From the NCBI RefSeq assembly GCF_003362725.1, contig NZ_QKTV01000001.1:682001-746000 (forward strand): a stretch of 64,000 nucleotides of DNA, read 5' to 3'. How positions within the stretch are numbered: the first letter of the stretch is position 1; the number at the start of each line of letters is the position of its first letter. Source of the stretch: Winogradskyella aurantiaca. GTDB taxonomy: Bacteria > Bacteroidota > Bacteroidia > Flavobacteriales > Flavobacteriaceae. Made by a program: the position numbers and the translations under genes. Positions 1 to 8,581 of the stretch are shown piece after piece. The notes beneath the pieces are model-generated. The model saw only the letters and a list, made by a program, of their open reading frames with translations. It searched no databases and had not been told where the DNA came from.

Positions 1-1479
1 TATATTATAACCTTCCCAGAAGGTAGGGTCGTAGGCGCTGAGGTAAGTTGGTAACACATCGGGATCTTCTTTGAAGTTTTCAAACTCTGAGGCTTCGAGG
101 GCACTTGTTTCAAAAACAATAAGCTCTTTCTTCTGCACTGTTCTTAAAATAAAATGGATTTTACAGGAGACCTCATTTTGCAAGCGCCGTCCGTTTACGT
201 TTTTATTTTTTTCCTTGATTTTGATAGGGCGTTTAATTCCAAATTTCTGACCAAAGCTCTCATCCATGTATTTGAGTGAATACTTGTCGTTTTCATTCTT
301 TTTAAAAATGATGGTACCTTTCTTTTCATATGCATTCATAGAGATGCCTAGTAAGGCAAACTTTCTTAGAGATTTGACATTTTCGTAATCCACTCTAAGA
401 ATTGCAAAATCATCAGAGTTGACATACATTACTCCTTTAAAGTCGGCTCCACCCTTTGGTACAAATGAAATTTTGTAAACAAAGGCATCGTCATAAAAAT
501 CATAATCCTCTACTATAAACCGGTATTTTCTGGATTTTTCTATAAAATTGAGTTGGTTGTCCTCACTTAAAAAATTGTCGATTTCGGCATTTCTAATCTG
601 GTTCTTCCGATACCTTAAAAAGTTCTCTTTTCGTTTTTCTTCTTTTTCTTTTTGTTCCTTTAGGAATTCTTCAGTTTCAGCTTTAGCCGCTTCATCCTCA
701 TCACCAAACAATGATGGATCAATATCTTCTTTCGTGCCAAAGAGGCCTGATTTTATTTTGAAATAGGAATCCCGCTTTACATGTTTTCTGAATATTTCAT
801 TAAAGCGTTTTTCGTAATTCTCAAATGTTAATTCATTGGCTTTATCATAGAGGTAGGTAGCTTTAAAGATATCCATCTTTTGCTCGTTCTCTGGACCAAT
901 TTTACCGTATAGTTCTCCTAGAATCTCGGCATGGTCATCATAGGTTTTTGGAACTGTTGTTAAGATGCTATCCACAAATGATTGGTTAATCTCAGGTATT
1001 GTGGACTTTCGCAACCGAACGTCGTTTTTATCCATATAGGTGTAGTAACTACTTCTAAAAAACAGCTTGCGTTTAGCAAGGTCTTTTTCGTAATTAGTAG
1101 CTAATCCAATTTTAATGCTATCGATAATTTCATCAATGTCTAAATCTTTATTGATAATCACCACTTGGTCCAAATCAATTGATTTAGGAGTGAGGAAAAC
1201 AATGCTATCTCTAAAATTTAAAGCAGAAATATCCAATTTCTCAAAACCGAGGCAACTGATATGAAGGCTGTCCTGATCGTTGATATTTCTTAGAATGTTT
1301 AGGTTAAACTCACCTTTATCATTGCTGATGACTCCCACATCCTTATTAAATTGGATGGTAGCGTACGGGATGGGTTCTGTTTTGGTACTATCAATAAGTT
1401 TAGCCGAAATTGTGGTTTGAGCAATGAGGTTCAACGAACTTCCAATTGCAAAAATTAAAATGAGATTTTTGATTGACAT
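1..1479 (-). CDS. CarboxypepD_reg-like domain protein, exported (3' end outside window)
   Basis: The reading frame is open from an ATG at 1479 (complement) down to base 1, giving 493 codons with the C-terminus cut by the window edge. Residues 1-20 form a signal peptide ending near LNLIAQ. Residues about 21-105 look like a carboxypeptidase-D regulatory-like beta-sandwich (PIPYATIQF, GVISNDKGEFNL, ISCLGFEKL), the domain found at the start of many Bacteroidota surface and TonB-linked proteins. Residues about 255-295 are highly charged (EDEAAKAETEEF, KEKEKRKENF) and probably coiled coil. The remainder is beta-rich and unassigned. It resembles solitary flavobacterial cell-envelope proteins that carry this domain; no enzymatic motif is visible. 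A terminator upstream separates it from the preceding genes, so it should have its own promoter. Confidence 0.8.
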   Translation of the reverse strand, partial: MSIKNLILIFAIGSSLNLIAQTTISAKLIDSTKTEPIPYATIQFNKDVGVISNDKGEFNLNILRNINDQDSLHISCLGFEKLDISALNFRDSIVFLTPKSIDLDQVVIINKDLDIDEIIDSIKIGLATNYEKDLAKRKLFFRSSYYTYMDKNDVRLRKSTIPEINQSFVDSILTTVPKTYDDHAEILGELYGKIGPENEQKMDIFKATYLYDKANELTFENYEKRFNEIFRKHVKRDSYFKIKSGLFGTKEDIDPSLFGDEDEAAKAETEEFLKEQKEKEEKRKENFLRYRKNQIRNAEIDNFLSEDNQLNFIEKSRKYRFIVEDYDFYDDAFVYKISFVPKGGADFKGVMYVNSDDFAILRVDYENVKSLRKFALLGISMNAYEKKGTIIFKKNENDKYSLKYMDESFGQKFGIKRPIKIKEKNKNVNGRRLQNEVSCKIHFILRTVQKKELIVFETSALEASEFENFKEDPDVLPTYLSAYDPTFWEGYNI

Positions 1480-1518
1480 GTGTTACTTAGATTTAGAACC
1501 AAAATAGACCTTCAATTG

Positions 1519-1543
1519 AAAAAAAAGAAGCCTTTAAGGCTTC
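1519..1543 (-). terminator. Intrinsic terminator after the YceI-like gene
   Basis: Read on the minus strand, a 7-bp perfect stem GAAGCCT/AGGCTTC with a 3-nt loop is followed by a run of eight T. It lies about 60 nt past the stop at 1602 and before the start at 1479, so it ends the YceI-like transcription unit. Confidence 0.75.
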
Positions 1544-1601
1544 CTTAAAACATTTTTATCATAAGATTAACAAGTAGTGTAATAAATTGAGAATTACAAC
1601 A

Positions 1602-2150
1602 TTAATTTAAATCGATTATTCCACTAAGCTGAAATTCGTCTGCTATGGCTTGGTCTTTCATCTTTTCAAAAATAGTTGGGGAATTAAAGGTAATACCATA
1701 GTCTATGCGATTTACTGCAATATCCAGTTGTAATTGGTTGTCCTTTATTAAAACTATAAATGATTCTTCTTGTTTTTTGTTTTTTATAGTGAGGACACCT
1801 GTTAGGGTCGCCTGTCCGTCTTTAATATCTGCAGGTTTCGTAAGAACAAAACTAGAACTGTTGTAGGTGTCAACCTCAAAAAAATCTTTGGATTTCAGAT
1901 GCCTTTTCAAATCTGGATTTTCATGATTGAGGCTTGTCATATCAATTTCAATAGTTAAAGCCTCTATACTATTGGTCGTAATTTTAGAACTAACACGCTT
2001 GATATCTATGGTGCCTGTTAAGGTGTAGGAGTTAAAAGCAGCTTTGCCTGTCCAGTATATTTGATTTGATTTGAGGGTTGAGGGTACTTTCTGTGATGTA
2101 CTACTAGTAAGCAATAATAGACTCATAAGTAGGGTGAATTGAATTTTCAT
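1602..2150 (-). CDS. YceI-like domain exported protein
   Basis: This 182-residue protein has a signal peptide (about residues 1-19, MKIQFTLLMSLLLLTSSTS). The rest looks like a YceI lipocalin-type barrel: an N-terminal strand KSNQIYWTGKAAFNSYTLTGTIDI, then SLNHENPDLKRHLKSKDFFEVDTYNSSSFVLTK, where YceI proteins have the characteristic F(D/E)V-ty-p-a-F block. YceI proteins bind isoprenoid or amide lipids in the periplasm, but the ligand cannot be predicted here. It starts 3 nt after the stop of the 2154 gene, so the two are probably co-transcribed and end at the terminator at 1519-1543. Confidence 0.8.
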   Translation of the reverse strand: MKIQFTLLMSLLLLTSSTSQKVPSTLKSNQIYWTGKAAFNSYTLTGTIDIKRVSSKITTNSIEALTIEIDMTSLNHENPDLKRHLKSKDFFEVDTYNSSSFVLTKPADIKDGQATLTGVLTIKNKKQEESFIVLIKDNQLQLDIAVNRIDYGITFNSPTIFEKMKDQAIADEFQLSGIIDLN

Positions 2151-2153
2151 AAC

Positions 2154-2645
2154 TTATTTATTTAAAAGATTTTCTGTTGTATGTATGGTGGCATAGCCAC
2201 AAACAGTCTTCCCGTTGCTATCCTTTCCAATAAAGTACCATAGGGCCCAGCCTCCATAAAGTTGATTGCCAACCCTCCAGTTTTTGGTCCAGACTTGAGG
2301 TTGTCCTTGCGGAAGGACTTGTTTTTTTGTTCCAAAAAATTGATCCAGCTCTTTAAGCTTATAGGTCTTTCTTAGATTCCATTGATCATTATAATACAAG
2401 TAAGCCCCAAATTCTGTTATGGTTACGGTATCGTTCTTAGATAAAATTCCAGTCGCATGCTTCCAGTAATAAGTATCTTTAATTTTTATAGGGTCATTTA
2501 TCTTAGGAAAATGCATCACTTCAATGCCTACTGGAATATTTTTAAGCTCTGGAGGAATTTCCCCTTTCGAAGGAGTGCCGTAGTTAACTTGTGCTGTTAT
2601 TACGGTTGGTATTAATAAATACAGAATGAATAGAATAGGTCTCAT
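2154..2645 (-). CDS. Small exported protein of unknown function
   Basis: This is a 163-residue protein with an N-terminal signal peptide (MRPILFILYLLIPTVITAQ, cleavage after about residue 19). The mature part is rich in aromatics (YYWKH, WTKNWRVGNQLYGGWALWYFIG) and ends near GYATIHTTENLLNK. I do not recognise a family. It shares a transcription unit with the YceI-like gene 3 nt downstream. Its upstream region carries a 22-bp imperfect direct repeat and a weak CATCTTTG -7-like element, just after a membrane AraC-type regulator, which suggests but does not show control by that regulator. Confidence 0.65.
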   Translation of the reverse strand: MRPILFILYLLIPTVITAQVNYGTPSKGEIPPELKNIPVGIEVMHFPKINDPIKIKDTYYWKHATGILSKNDTVTITEFGAYLYYNDQWNLRKTYKLKELDQFFGTKKQVLPQGQPQVWTKNWRVGNQLYGGWALWYFIGKDSNGKTVCGYATIHTTENLLNK

Positions 2646-2664
2646 GTTTTATAATTTGATGAGA

Positions 2665-2756
2665 CAAAGATGCTGTGTGAGTTAATGCGAGTCGTCTCAT
2701 TTCTAGATATTAGACCAAACTTTCAAAGACAAAAGTGTCATTTCTCTAATTGAGAC
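2665..2756 (-). promoter_or_regulatory. Putative activator-dependent promoter with two direct repeats
   Basis: Two imperfect copies of a 22-bp element, GTCTCATTTCTAGATATTAG-AC at 2694-2715 and GTGTCATTTCTCTAATTGAG-AC at 2735-2756, start 41 bp apart, about four helical turns. A CATCTTTG sequence resembling the Bacteroidota -7 element lies at 2665-2672 on the minus strand with no TTG at -33. The repeats would sit just upstream of where -33 should be, the usual geometry for an AraC-type activator. This is inference from layout. Confidence 0.35.
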
Positions 2757-2757
2757 C

Positions 2758-3867
2758 TTAAGACTTGAGCGCTTTAGGGGATTCACCAGTAAGTTTCTTG
2801 ACAGCTCTATTGAAGGATGCTTTTGAATTAAAACCAGCTTCAAAGGCAAGTGATAGCAAGGTGTAATCTTTATTTTTAGGATCTGCCAAGAGCGATTTTA
2901 ATTCATCAATACGATAACCGTTGATGTAATCATTAAATTTTGTGTTGAAGTGATGATTCAAACACTTGCTTAACATGTAAGATTTAATACCGAGAGAATC
3001 TGCCAGGCAATTGAGAGATAAATTGGGGTTTTTATAAAGCTGTTCGGTTTCCATTTTTTCACTTAATAAAGCGGCAATGTCATTAATTTGCCCCCTGTCC
3101 TTCTCATTAAAAACCGCATTAGATTTGATAACGACGGTATTTTTCTCACTAAACCCTGCTAGACCTAACCAATAGGTAATGCCAGCCATTCCAATAAAAA
3201 TGGGGTACTCATAGATCTTGGTGAAGGCGTAATCTAAAAACAAAAAGTCCGCCATAACAATAACTAGTACCGAAATAGCAAAGTACTTCATCACTGTGAT
3301 TAGCCGATCAATCCACTTAAGACTGTCAGGGACAATATAATTAGTTTCATTTGTGACCGTAGAAATTAATTGATTGGCCTTAACTGTGTAGTAAATTATC
3401 AATGCCGTAGTCACCACAAACTGCGTTGGGTAATGCATCCAGATCACATAGCCCCAATAACCTAGCCAGCTCAAACTTTCGCGAGTGCCATCCCAGAAGA
3501 AATTTTGCGTTTTAACGAAATTGCTCCAAATAAATTCAATACCTACTGGGATAAAATGTTGCCACTCCTCTTTGAATTGAAATTTGTAATTGGGCGTCAC
3601 TAAGGCCTTTACATATAAAAATATAAGGGCCCCATAGATCCAGTTGTATTCCAAGAGTATGTGATACAACCAATCGTAATAGCCCAGCCCATAAAGTTTT
3701 AAAATCTCAACAAACAACCTGTAAGAGAAAAAGAACAGTATGGTAGCCAGGAATCGGTTGGCTGTGGTATTAATTGAAGGACCTCGCCACAGAATAATAC
3801 TATAAATGATACCCTGAAGGGCTCCAAGGCTAAGAATTACTGAAACTAATAAGTCTAAAGACTTCAT
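2758..3867 (-). CDS. Membrane-anchored AraC-family transcriptional regulator
   Basis: The 369-residue protein has an N-terminal half made of about seven hydrophobic segments (residues about 8-245, for example LVSVILSLGALQGIIYSIIL and FAISVLVIVMADFLFL). The C-terminal AraC/XylS helix-turn-helix pair spans about 270-369 (NLSLNCLADSLGIKSYMLSK, then LLSLAFEAGFNSKASFNRAVKKLTGESP). This is the common Bacteroidota architecture in which a 7TM-like sensor is fused to an AraC DNA-binding domain. Its signal is unknown. It lies directly upstream of the 2154/1602 pair on the same strand, and direct repeats lie just after its stop, so these genes are the obvious candidate targets. Confidence 0.88.
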   Translation of the reverse strand: MKSLDLLVSVILSLGALQGIIYSIILWRGPSINTTANRFLATILFFFSYRLFVEILKLYGLGYYDWLYHILLEYNWIYGALIFLYVKALVTPNYKFQFKEEWQHFIPVGIEFIWSNFVKTQNFFWDGTRESLSWLGYWGYVIWMHYPTQFVVTTALIIYYTVKANQLISTVTNETNYIVPDSLKWIDRLITVMKYFAISVLVIVMADFLFLDYAFTKIYEYPIFIGMAGITYWLGLAGFSEKNTVVIKSNAVFNEKDRGQINDIAALLSEKMETEQLYKNPNLSLNCLADSLGIKSYMLSKCLNHHFNTKFNDYINGYRIDELKSLLADPKNKDYTLLSLAFEAGFNSKASFNRAVKKLTGESPKALKS

Positions 3868-3890
3868 AGGTTAAAGATACACAAGATGCC

Positions 3891-4586
3891 TTAGCAGGCA
3901 ACATGTCTTTGGTAATAGCTTAACAGATCATGCGGACTGGCTCCAAAACGATGTTTTAAATGGATACACCAATAATGGTACTGTAGTTTCCAAATTCCAT
4001 GATACTCATAACGTCTAGCAGAGGATAAAATGGGCTTCTTAATAACAACGTGTGTATTTCGTTTGAACAATTGTTCTATGAGTATGTTGTCTTCATAAAT
4101 AACATAGCTTTCATCGTAGCCTCCTATCTCTATAAATAACGCTTTGGTAATAAAAAGACTTTGGTCACCACCACGACAGAGTTTCCAGTTAAACTGAGTA
4201 AACCAACCTGCTAGTTGTAACCACCAATGTTGACTATCAAACTTTAAGCGAAAACAACCGGCTTTAGCTTCATTTGAAATGGCTTCAAGAATTGAGCTGT
4301 CAAAACCCTTAGGCGGTAGGCTATCGGCATGCAAAAAATACAAGATGTCACCTTTGGCTATTTGAGCACCCTTGTTCAGTTGTTTAGCACGTCCTTTTTC
4401 AGAACTGATAACACGGACCGAATCATAGGTACTGACAATTTCTAAGGTGTCATCTGAGCTTCCTCCGTCGACTACAATGATTTCTTGAATTTGGTCTGCG
4501 CTTGAGTTTGATAGTATATGCTCCAACAACCTGCCAATGTGGTTGGCTTCATTAAGGGTAGGAATGATAATGGATATTTTAGTCAT
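3891..4586 (-). CDS. TIGR04283-family arsenosugar biosynthesis glycosyltransferase
   Basis: A 231-residue GT-A glycosyltransferase (family 2 type). It starts ISIIIPTLNEANHIGRLLEHI, carries the nucleotide-sugar site VVDGGSSDDT and the metal-binding DxD-like LHADSLPP, and has RGGDQSLFI further on. The length fits the TIGR04283 family, which is found in arsenosugar gene clusters and is thought to act with the TIGR04282 protein in assembling the sugar part. Its start overlaps the stop of the DUF547 gene by 8 nt (ATGACTAA), which suggests translational coupling. It is the last gene of the minus-strand arsenosugar operon. The exact donor and acceptor are not known from sequence. Confidence 0.88.
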   Translation of the reverse strand: MTKISIIIPTLNEANHIGRLLEHILSNSSADQIQEIIVVDGGSSDDTLEIVSTYDSVRVISSEKGRAKQLNKGAQIAKGDILYFLHADSLPPKGFDSSILEAISNEAKAGCFRLKFDSQHWWLQLAGWFTQFNWKLCRGGDQSLFITKALFIEIGGYDESYVIYEDNILIEQLFKRNTHVVIKKPILSSARRYEYHGIWKLQYHYWCIHLKHRFGASPHDLLSYYQRHVAC

Positions 4587-5277
4587 TCAAATCCCAATTA
4601 TAGTTTAAATAACTGATATCCGACTTTTTAATATCCTCTATATCGCGATATAACTTGATAAATTCAATGACTCCACCTGAGTTTTTGAAATCTTTGGAGA
4701 ACCACTTGAAAATTTTGGAAAGTTCCGCTTTATCATTCTCGAATTTATTCTTGGAATCATCATTTAAAAACGCTGCAGTAACAGAATCTAACTGTGTGCT
4801 TAAATCATCACTTGTAAAGGCTTTGTTTGATAAATTGGGACAAGACACAGAAGCACAAACTATGGCAAAATGAATTCTTGGGTCTCCTTTTTTTCTCAGG
4901 ATGTCATGCTCAATCGTATTTAGAGAGATAAGTTTTTGTTTATAGGGAATAAACTTTTTATCCCAGGGTTGTTTAATATCACGAATACTATTAAGAGGAT
5001 AATTATCCAAGATGAGTTTAATAGTGTAGGCGTTATAGGCATTGATCCAATAAGCCATTTCTTCCTCTACCGACCATCTCTGGTTAGGCTGATTTTGTAC
5101 TAAATCATTTAAATAAGCTATCAGAGGTTTAGGATTTTCCTTTAAGACTTGATAGTCCACCCGTCCGTCATTTGAGACATGAGATTCAAGAACATCGCTC
5201 CAAAGTTGATGATTGGTTTGCGCATAAACCATGGACATTCCTACCAATGCCAAAATTAAGAAAACACTACTTTTCAT
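4579..5277 (-). CDS. DUF547 domain exported protein in the arsenosugar operon
   Basis: A 232-residue protein with a signal peptide (residues about 1-19, ending MSMVYAQ) followed by the DUF547 domain. Its hallmark blocks are GRVDYQVLKENPKPL, MAYWINAYNAYTIKLIL and IHFAIVCASVSCPNLSNKAF. The conserved cysteines in CASVSCP could bind metal or arsenic, but no activity is established for the domain. It lies 9 nt after the sterol-desaturase-like gene and overlaps the next gene by 8 nt. DUF547 genes are often seen in flavobacterial arsenosugar loci, which is the only functional hint. Confidence 0.82.
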   Translation of the reverse strand: MKSSVFLILALVGMSMVYAQTNHQLWSDVLESHVSNDGRVDYQVLKENPKPLIAYLNDLVQNQPNQRWSVEEEMAYWINAYNAYTIKLILDNYPLNSIRDIKQPWDKKFIPYKQKLISLNTIEHDILRKKGDPRIHFAIVCASVSCPNLSNKAFTSDDLSTQLDSVTAAFLNDDSKNKFENDKAELSKIFKWFSKDFKNSGGVIEFIKLYRDIEDIKKSDISYLNYNWDLND

Positions 5278-5286
5278 AAATGTGGA

Positions 5287-6168
5287 TTACTTTTTAAAAG
5301 GATATAGCTCTTGATTGATAAAGTCTTGTGGGAATTCCTCGTCTTTATCAAAACCAAGTTCAATATCTCTACCGCTGTGAGGGATATAATCCGTCTTAAA
5401 CAGATAGTCCCAAAGGCTTAAAGTCAGTCCAAAATTTACTCCGTACCTTACATTTTCTGGCAGTTCTTTAGCATGATGCCAGATGTGCATTTTTGGATTG
5501 TTGAAGATGTATTTGAGAGGTCCGTAATCCCATCCTAAGTTGGCGTGGTTTAGGTGCCCAATGGCAATGGCAAAAAAGTAAACGATGGCCACATCCTGAG
5601 CGCTGTAGTTAGCAATTAAAGCTAATGGAATATAGCGAATGGAATTGTAGATCACTGGTTCCATCCAATGGTAACGCAGGTGGGCGGCAAAGCCCATTTG
5701 CTTGACCGAGTGATGCACCTTATGGAAGTTCCATAGCCACGGTACGCGGTGCAATAAACGGTGGGTATTCCATTGGACAAAGTCATTTACCAAAAAGAAA
5801 ATTAGCAGTCCTAACCATTTGGGTAAATCTGTAGAATCAAATAACTGCAGATCGGACAACTGCAAACCAACTATTCCCAGGACATCATCTAATAATTCAG
5901 CAGCGGAATTGGATAAGGCAATGAGTACAATTAAGTTCAACAAGAAAAAGTTGAAGAACATGTAAAAGGTATCTAACCAGAAGTCCTTTCTAAAAACTGC
6001 CTGATTCTTGCGCCAAGGAAACACCAATTCCAAAAACCACACAATAAACGATATTGCAATCAGGCCATAGAAGTAGTTATCCCAATGGTTGAGATCAATC
6101 AGTTCGTATTTGAGGTAATTCCAATAACCAGAATACGATTTTTTTATAATCTCAAGGTACTTCTCCAT
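5287..6168 (-). CDS. Sterol desaturase / fatty acid hydroxylase family membrane protein
   Basis: This 293-residue integral membrane protein has four or more hydrophobic segments (about 33-50, 65-85, 115-130, 185-200). The di-iron histidine clusters of the fatty acid hydroxylase superfamily are present: HRLLHR near 138, HKVHH near 150 and HIWHH near 235. Members hydroxylate or desaturate lipids and sterols using O2. Its place between arsM and the DUF547 gene suggests a role in arsenolipid or arsenosugar-phospholipid modification; that is inference from position. The start at 6168 lies 8 nt after the arsM stop. Confidence 0.85.
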   Translation of the reverse strand: MEKYLEIIKKSYSGYWNYLKYELIDLNHWDNYFYGLIAISFIVWFLELVFPWRKNQAVFRKDFWLDTFYMFFNFFLLNLIVLIALSNSAAELLDDVLGIVGLQLSDLQLFDSTDLPKWLGLLIFFLVNDFVQWNTHRLLHRVPWLWNFHKVHHSVKQMGFAAHLRYHWMEPVIYNSIRYIPLALIANYSAQDVAIVYFFAIAIGHLNHANLGWDYGPLKYIFNNPKMHIWHHAKELPENVRYGVNFGLTLSLWDYLFKTDYIPHSGRDIELGFDKDEEFPQDFINQELYPFKK

Positions 6169-6176
6169 AAGCTAAT

Positions 6177-7145
6177 TTAGCAGCAACCTCCACCGTCATA
6201 GTGGAAAGTAGATTCGCTTATAAATATATCATCTCTTTGCAAACTCGCTAATGCATTGGCTGTTTTGTCACAAATGGCCAGAGGTTGGTTCTTTAACAAT
6301 AAATGACCTTTACCATCATCAAAAACCTCTTCCTCCCCGAAATAAATAGCTGCTTTTCCTGTAAAAACACATGGGCCGTCATCTGGCATTGGATCTTTAA
6401 TTGCGGCTACCTCAATCGATTCGATGTAAATGAGTTCATCGGTAGGGTAATGTTTTGGATCCAATATACGATAGGGCTTTCTGGCGCGAATCTCTATGGT
6501 GCCAAAGCCAGCATCTGTTAGGGCCTTTACATAATCTGCTATTGGTAAACTACCGCTCAAGCATAAGGCGCGTAGACGTTCGTCATTTCTCAATGTATTA
6601 TTCATAGGCTGTTCGCAAGTTGGATCGCTCATTACTAGGCGACCATGTGGTTTTAATACACGATGCATCTCAGCAATAGCTTGCTTTAAGTCCTCCGCTT
6701 TAAAAATGTTGAACAAACAGTTTTGGGCAGCCACATCGATACTGTTATCTTCAACGGGTAAATTAAGCGCATCCCCTTTTCTAAGGTCTACAAACTCGCT
6801 TTTAAACCAGTCGTTTTGAGTCTCTGCTTCCAGGAAGTTTTTTCGCGAAGCCTCCAACATTTCGTCAACCACATCCACACCAATAACTCCTGAAGTCTGC
6901 CGACTAAAATAGGAGAACTGTAATAACTCCATTCCGCCGCCTACACCAACATACAAAACTCTTGGATTATTGGTGAGATCGCGTGCATGTACAGTGCTCC
7001 CGCAACCATAGTTCATTTCCTGCATAATCCGTGGAATCTTTAATCCGGGCAGTTCCCAAATAGGATTAGTAGTGCAACATAGTCCAACATCAGGAGTTAA
7101 GGCTGCTTCTTTATAAACATCATGTGTGGTTTCTAAATAACTCAT
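6177..7145 (-). CDS. arsM: Arsenosugar biosynthesis arsenite methyltransferase ArsM
   Basis: A 322-residue SAM-dependent methyltransferase. Arsenic-binding cysteines are seen in VGLCCTTNP (residues about 20-28), NYGCGS and the C-terminal GGGCC. The Rossmann SAM site is YVGVGGGMELLQF, followed by GVIGVDVVDEM and DVAAQNCLFNIF. The family methylates As(III) stepwise, producing the substrate that ArsS uses to make 5'-deoxyribofuranosyl-arsenic precursors. This subclass is longer than ordinary ArsM, with the distinctive start MSYLETTHDVYKEAA. It lies 4 nt downstream of the purine nucleoside phosphorylase gene and in one operon with arsS. Confidence 0.95.
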   Translation of the reverse strand: MSYLETTHDVYKEAALTPDVGLCCTTNPIWELPGLKIPRIMQEMNYGCGSTVHARDLTNNPRVLYVGVGGGMELLQFSYFSRQTSGVIGVDVVDEMLEASRKNFLEAETQNDWFKSEFVDLRKGDALNLPVEDNSIDVAAQNCLFNIFKAEDLKQAIAEMHRVLKPHGRLVMSDPTCEQPMNNTLRNDERLRALCLSGSLPIADYVKALTDAGFGTIEIRARKPYRILDPKHYPTDELIYIESIEVAAIKDPMPDDGPCVFTGKAAIYFGEEEVFDDGKGHLLLKNQPLAICDKTANALASLQRDDIFISESTFHYDGGGCC

Positions 7146-7149
7146 GCAA

Positions 7150-7962
7150 TTAAAGTGTTTTTATCAATTCTTTAAATAAAGTAATCATGTGGGGTTCGGC
7201 TTTGGTGGCCATGGCTATGATTTCTTCAATGTTAATTGGCGCCAGGTGATCTGGGTCGCATTCATCGGTTAAAACTGACACTGCTGCGGTTTTTAGCCCT
7301 AAATGATTTGCTACAATAATTTCGGGAACCGTACTCATACCTACTGCATCAGCGCCGATAATCTTTAGCATACGGTATTCCGCTCTGGTCTCTAATTGTG
7401 GACCAACAACACTAGCATAGACACCTTTGTGTAATGGAATGTCATTTTCTTGGGCAATGGTCTCAAACTTCGTGTTTAATTCAGGATTATAAGGAGCACT
7501 CATGTCAGTAAACCGTTCGCCCAATTCTGAAACACCTTTGAATGCTAGAGGAGAACTTCCTTGAAGATTAATATGATCATCAATAAGCATCAGGTCACCT
7601 TTTTTAAACTTCAGATTGACTGCCCCTGCGGCATTAGAAACTAATAAGGTATGAATACCTAGCTTTTCCATGATCCTTACCGGAAAGGTCACTTCTTGTA
7701 GTGAGTATCCTTCGTAGACATGAAAGCGTCCTTGCATTACTACAACTCGCTTTCCACCAAGGTTACCATATAATAATTTGCCTTTGTGGAATTCTACGGT
7801 GGCGCTGGGGAAGTTAGGGATATGGTTATAGCTTATGGATTTGATGATGTCCAATTCATCCACTAATTGTCCTAATCCGGTACCAAGTATGATGCCGATT
7901 TCAGGATTTTCAAAACCCTTGGATTGCAGGTAATCAGCACTCTCTTCAATATATTTAATCAT
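7150..7962 (-). CDS. Purine-nucleoside phosphorylase
   Basis: A 270-residue class I (trimeric) PNP. Motifs: GIILGTGLGQL (phosphate loop, residues about 24-34), GRFHVYEGY (about 78-86), VSNAAGAVN (about 108-116), YASVVGPQLETRAEYRML and VGMSTVPEI (about 211-219). It cleaves purine (deoxy)nucleosides with phosphate. In this operon it may remove adenine from the 5'-deoxyadenosine or adenosyl-arsenic product of the radical SAM enzyme ArsS; that link is inference from conserved context. It overlaps the upstream glycosyltransferase gene by 8 nt (ATGATTAA). Confidence 0.93.
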   Translation of the reverse strand: MIKYIEESADYLQSKGFENPEIGIILGTGLGQLVDELDIIKSISYNHIPNFPSATVEFHKGKLLYGNLGGKRVVVMQGRFHVYEGYSLQEVTFPVRIMEKLGIHTLLVSNAAGAVNLKFKKGDLMLIDDHINLQGSSPLAFKGVSELGERFTDMSAPYNPELNTKFETIAQENDIPLHKGVYASVVGPQLETRAEYRMLKIIGADAVGMSTVPEIIVANHLGLKTAAVSVLTDECDPDHLAPINIEEIIAMATKAEPHMITLFKELIKTL

Positions 7963-8581
7963 TGAGTTGTTCTAAAGTTTGTTTTAAGCTTGGATGCTTC
8001 TCAAGATAACCAGAAGCTATCAAATCTTCAAGGGTATCAACATCGTTATAAGAATCAAGTAGGCTTGCTCTGTTTCCTAAGGAATGCAATTCTTGGAGTG
8101 TTAGGTTTAATAAATTTGGTTGACTCCAGGGTTTGTTTTCAAATATTTGAGGGATCATTTTGGTTAACCCAATAAGATAGTACCCTCCATCTGTAGCCGG
8201 GCCAAAGCTGATGGAACTTTGTTTTAGCTGTGCAAAGCCCTTTTCAATTACTGCAGAGGACATATCCGGAAGATCAGACCCGATAAGTATAATGGACCTA
8301 TATCCGGCAACAAAACCTTCATTAAAGGCGTGTTTCATTTTCGCACCCAAATCCTGACCTTGCTGAAGAAATTTTTTAGCCTTTGGCCATTGATTTTTGT
8401 CGATCTCTTTGGAATAAAATACCCAAGTATCATGCGTGCCATTGGAAGCCAGTTCTGTTGTATGTAGCAAGGATTTGTAAACCTGCAGCGCAGCATGATT
8501 TCCAATAGTTTTAGCCAGTCTAGTTTTTACCTGACCTTCTATGAGATTCTTGACAAATATGATTAGCAGATGTTTAGTCAT
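7955..8581 (-). CDS. TIGR04282-family arsenosugar biosynthesis glycosyltransferase (DUF2064)
   Basis: The 208-residue protein has a GT-A-like fold with the typical opening HLLIIFVKNLIEGQVKTRLA, in which K and R of KTRLA match the nucleotide-binding lysine/arginine of this group. The metal/sugar block IILIGSDLPDMS and the FGPATDGGYYLIGL block mark the DUF2064/TIGR04282 family. It is paired in this operon with the TIGR04283 protein, as in other arsenosugar clusters. Start and stop overlap both neighbours by 8 nt, so translation is probably coupled. Confidence 0.9.
   Translation of the reverse strand: MTKHLLIIFVKNLIEGQVKTRLAKTIGNHAALQVYKSLLHTTELASNGTHDTWVFYSKEIDKNQWPKAKKFLQQGQDLGAKMKHAFNEGFVAGYRSIILIGSDLPDMSSAVIEKGFAQLKQSSISFGPATDGGYYLIGLTKMIPQIFENKPWSQPNLLNLTLQELHSLGNRASLLDSYNDVDTLEDLIASGYLEKHPSLKQTLEQLND

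Noticed and set aside
2728-2739. Another GACA...TGTC inverted repeat resembling the sRNA operator
   Set aside because: The spacer is 4 nt instead of 5, the TGTCATAT extension is missing and there is no TAnnTTTG element 20 nt away.
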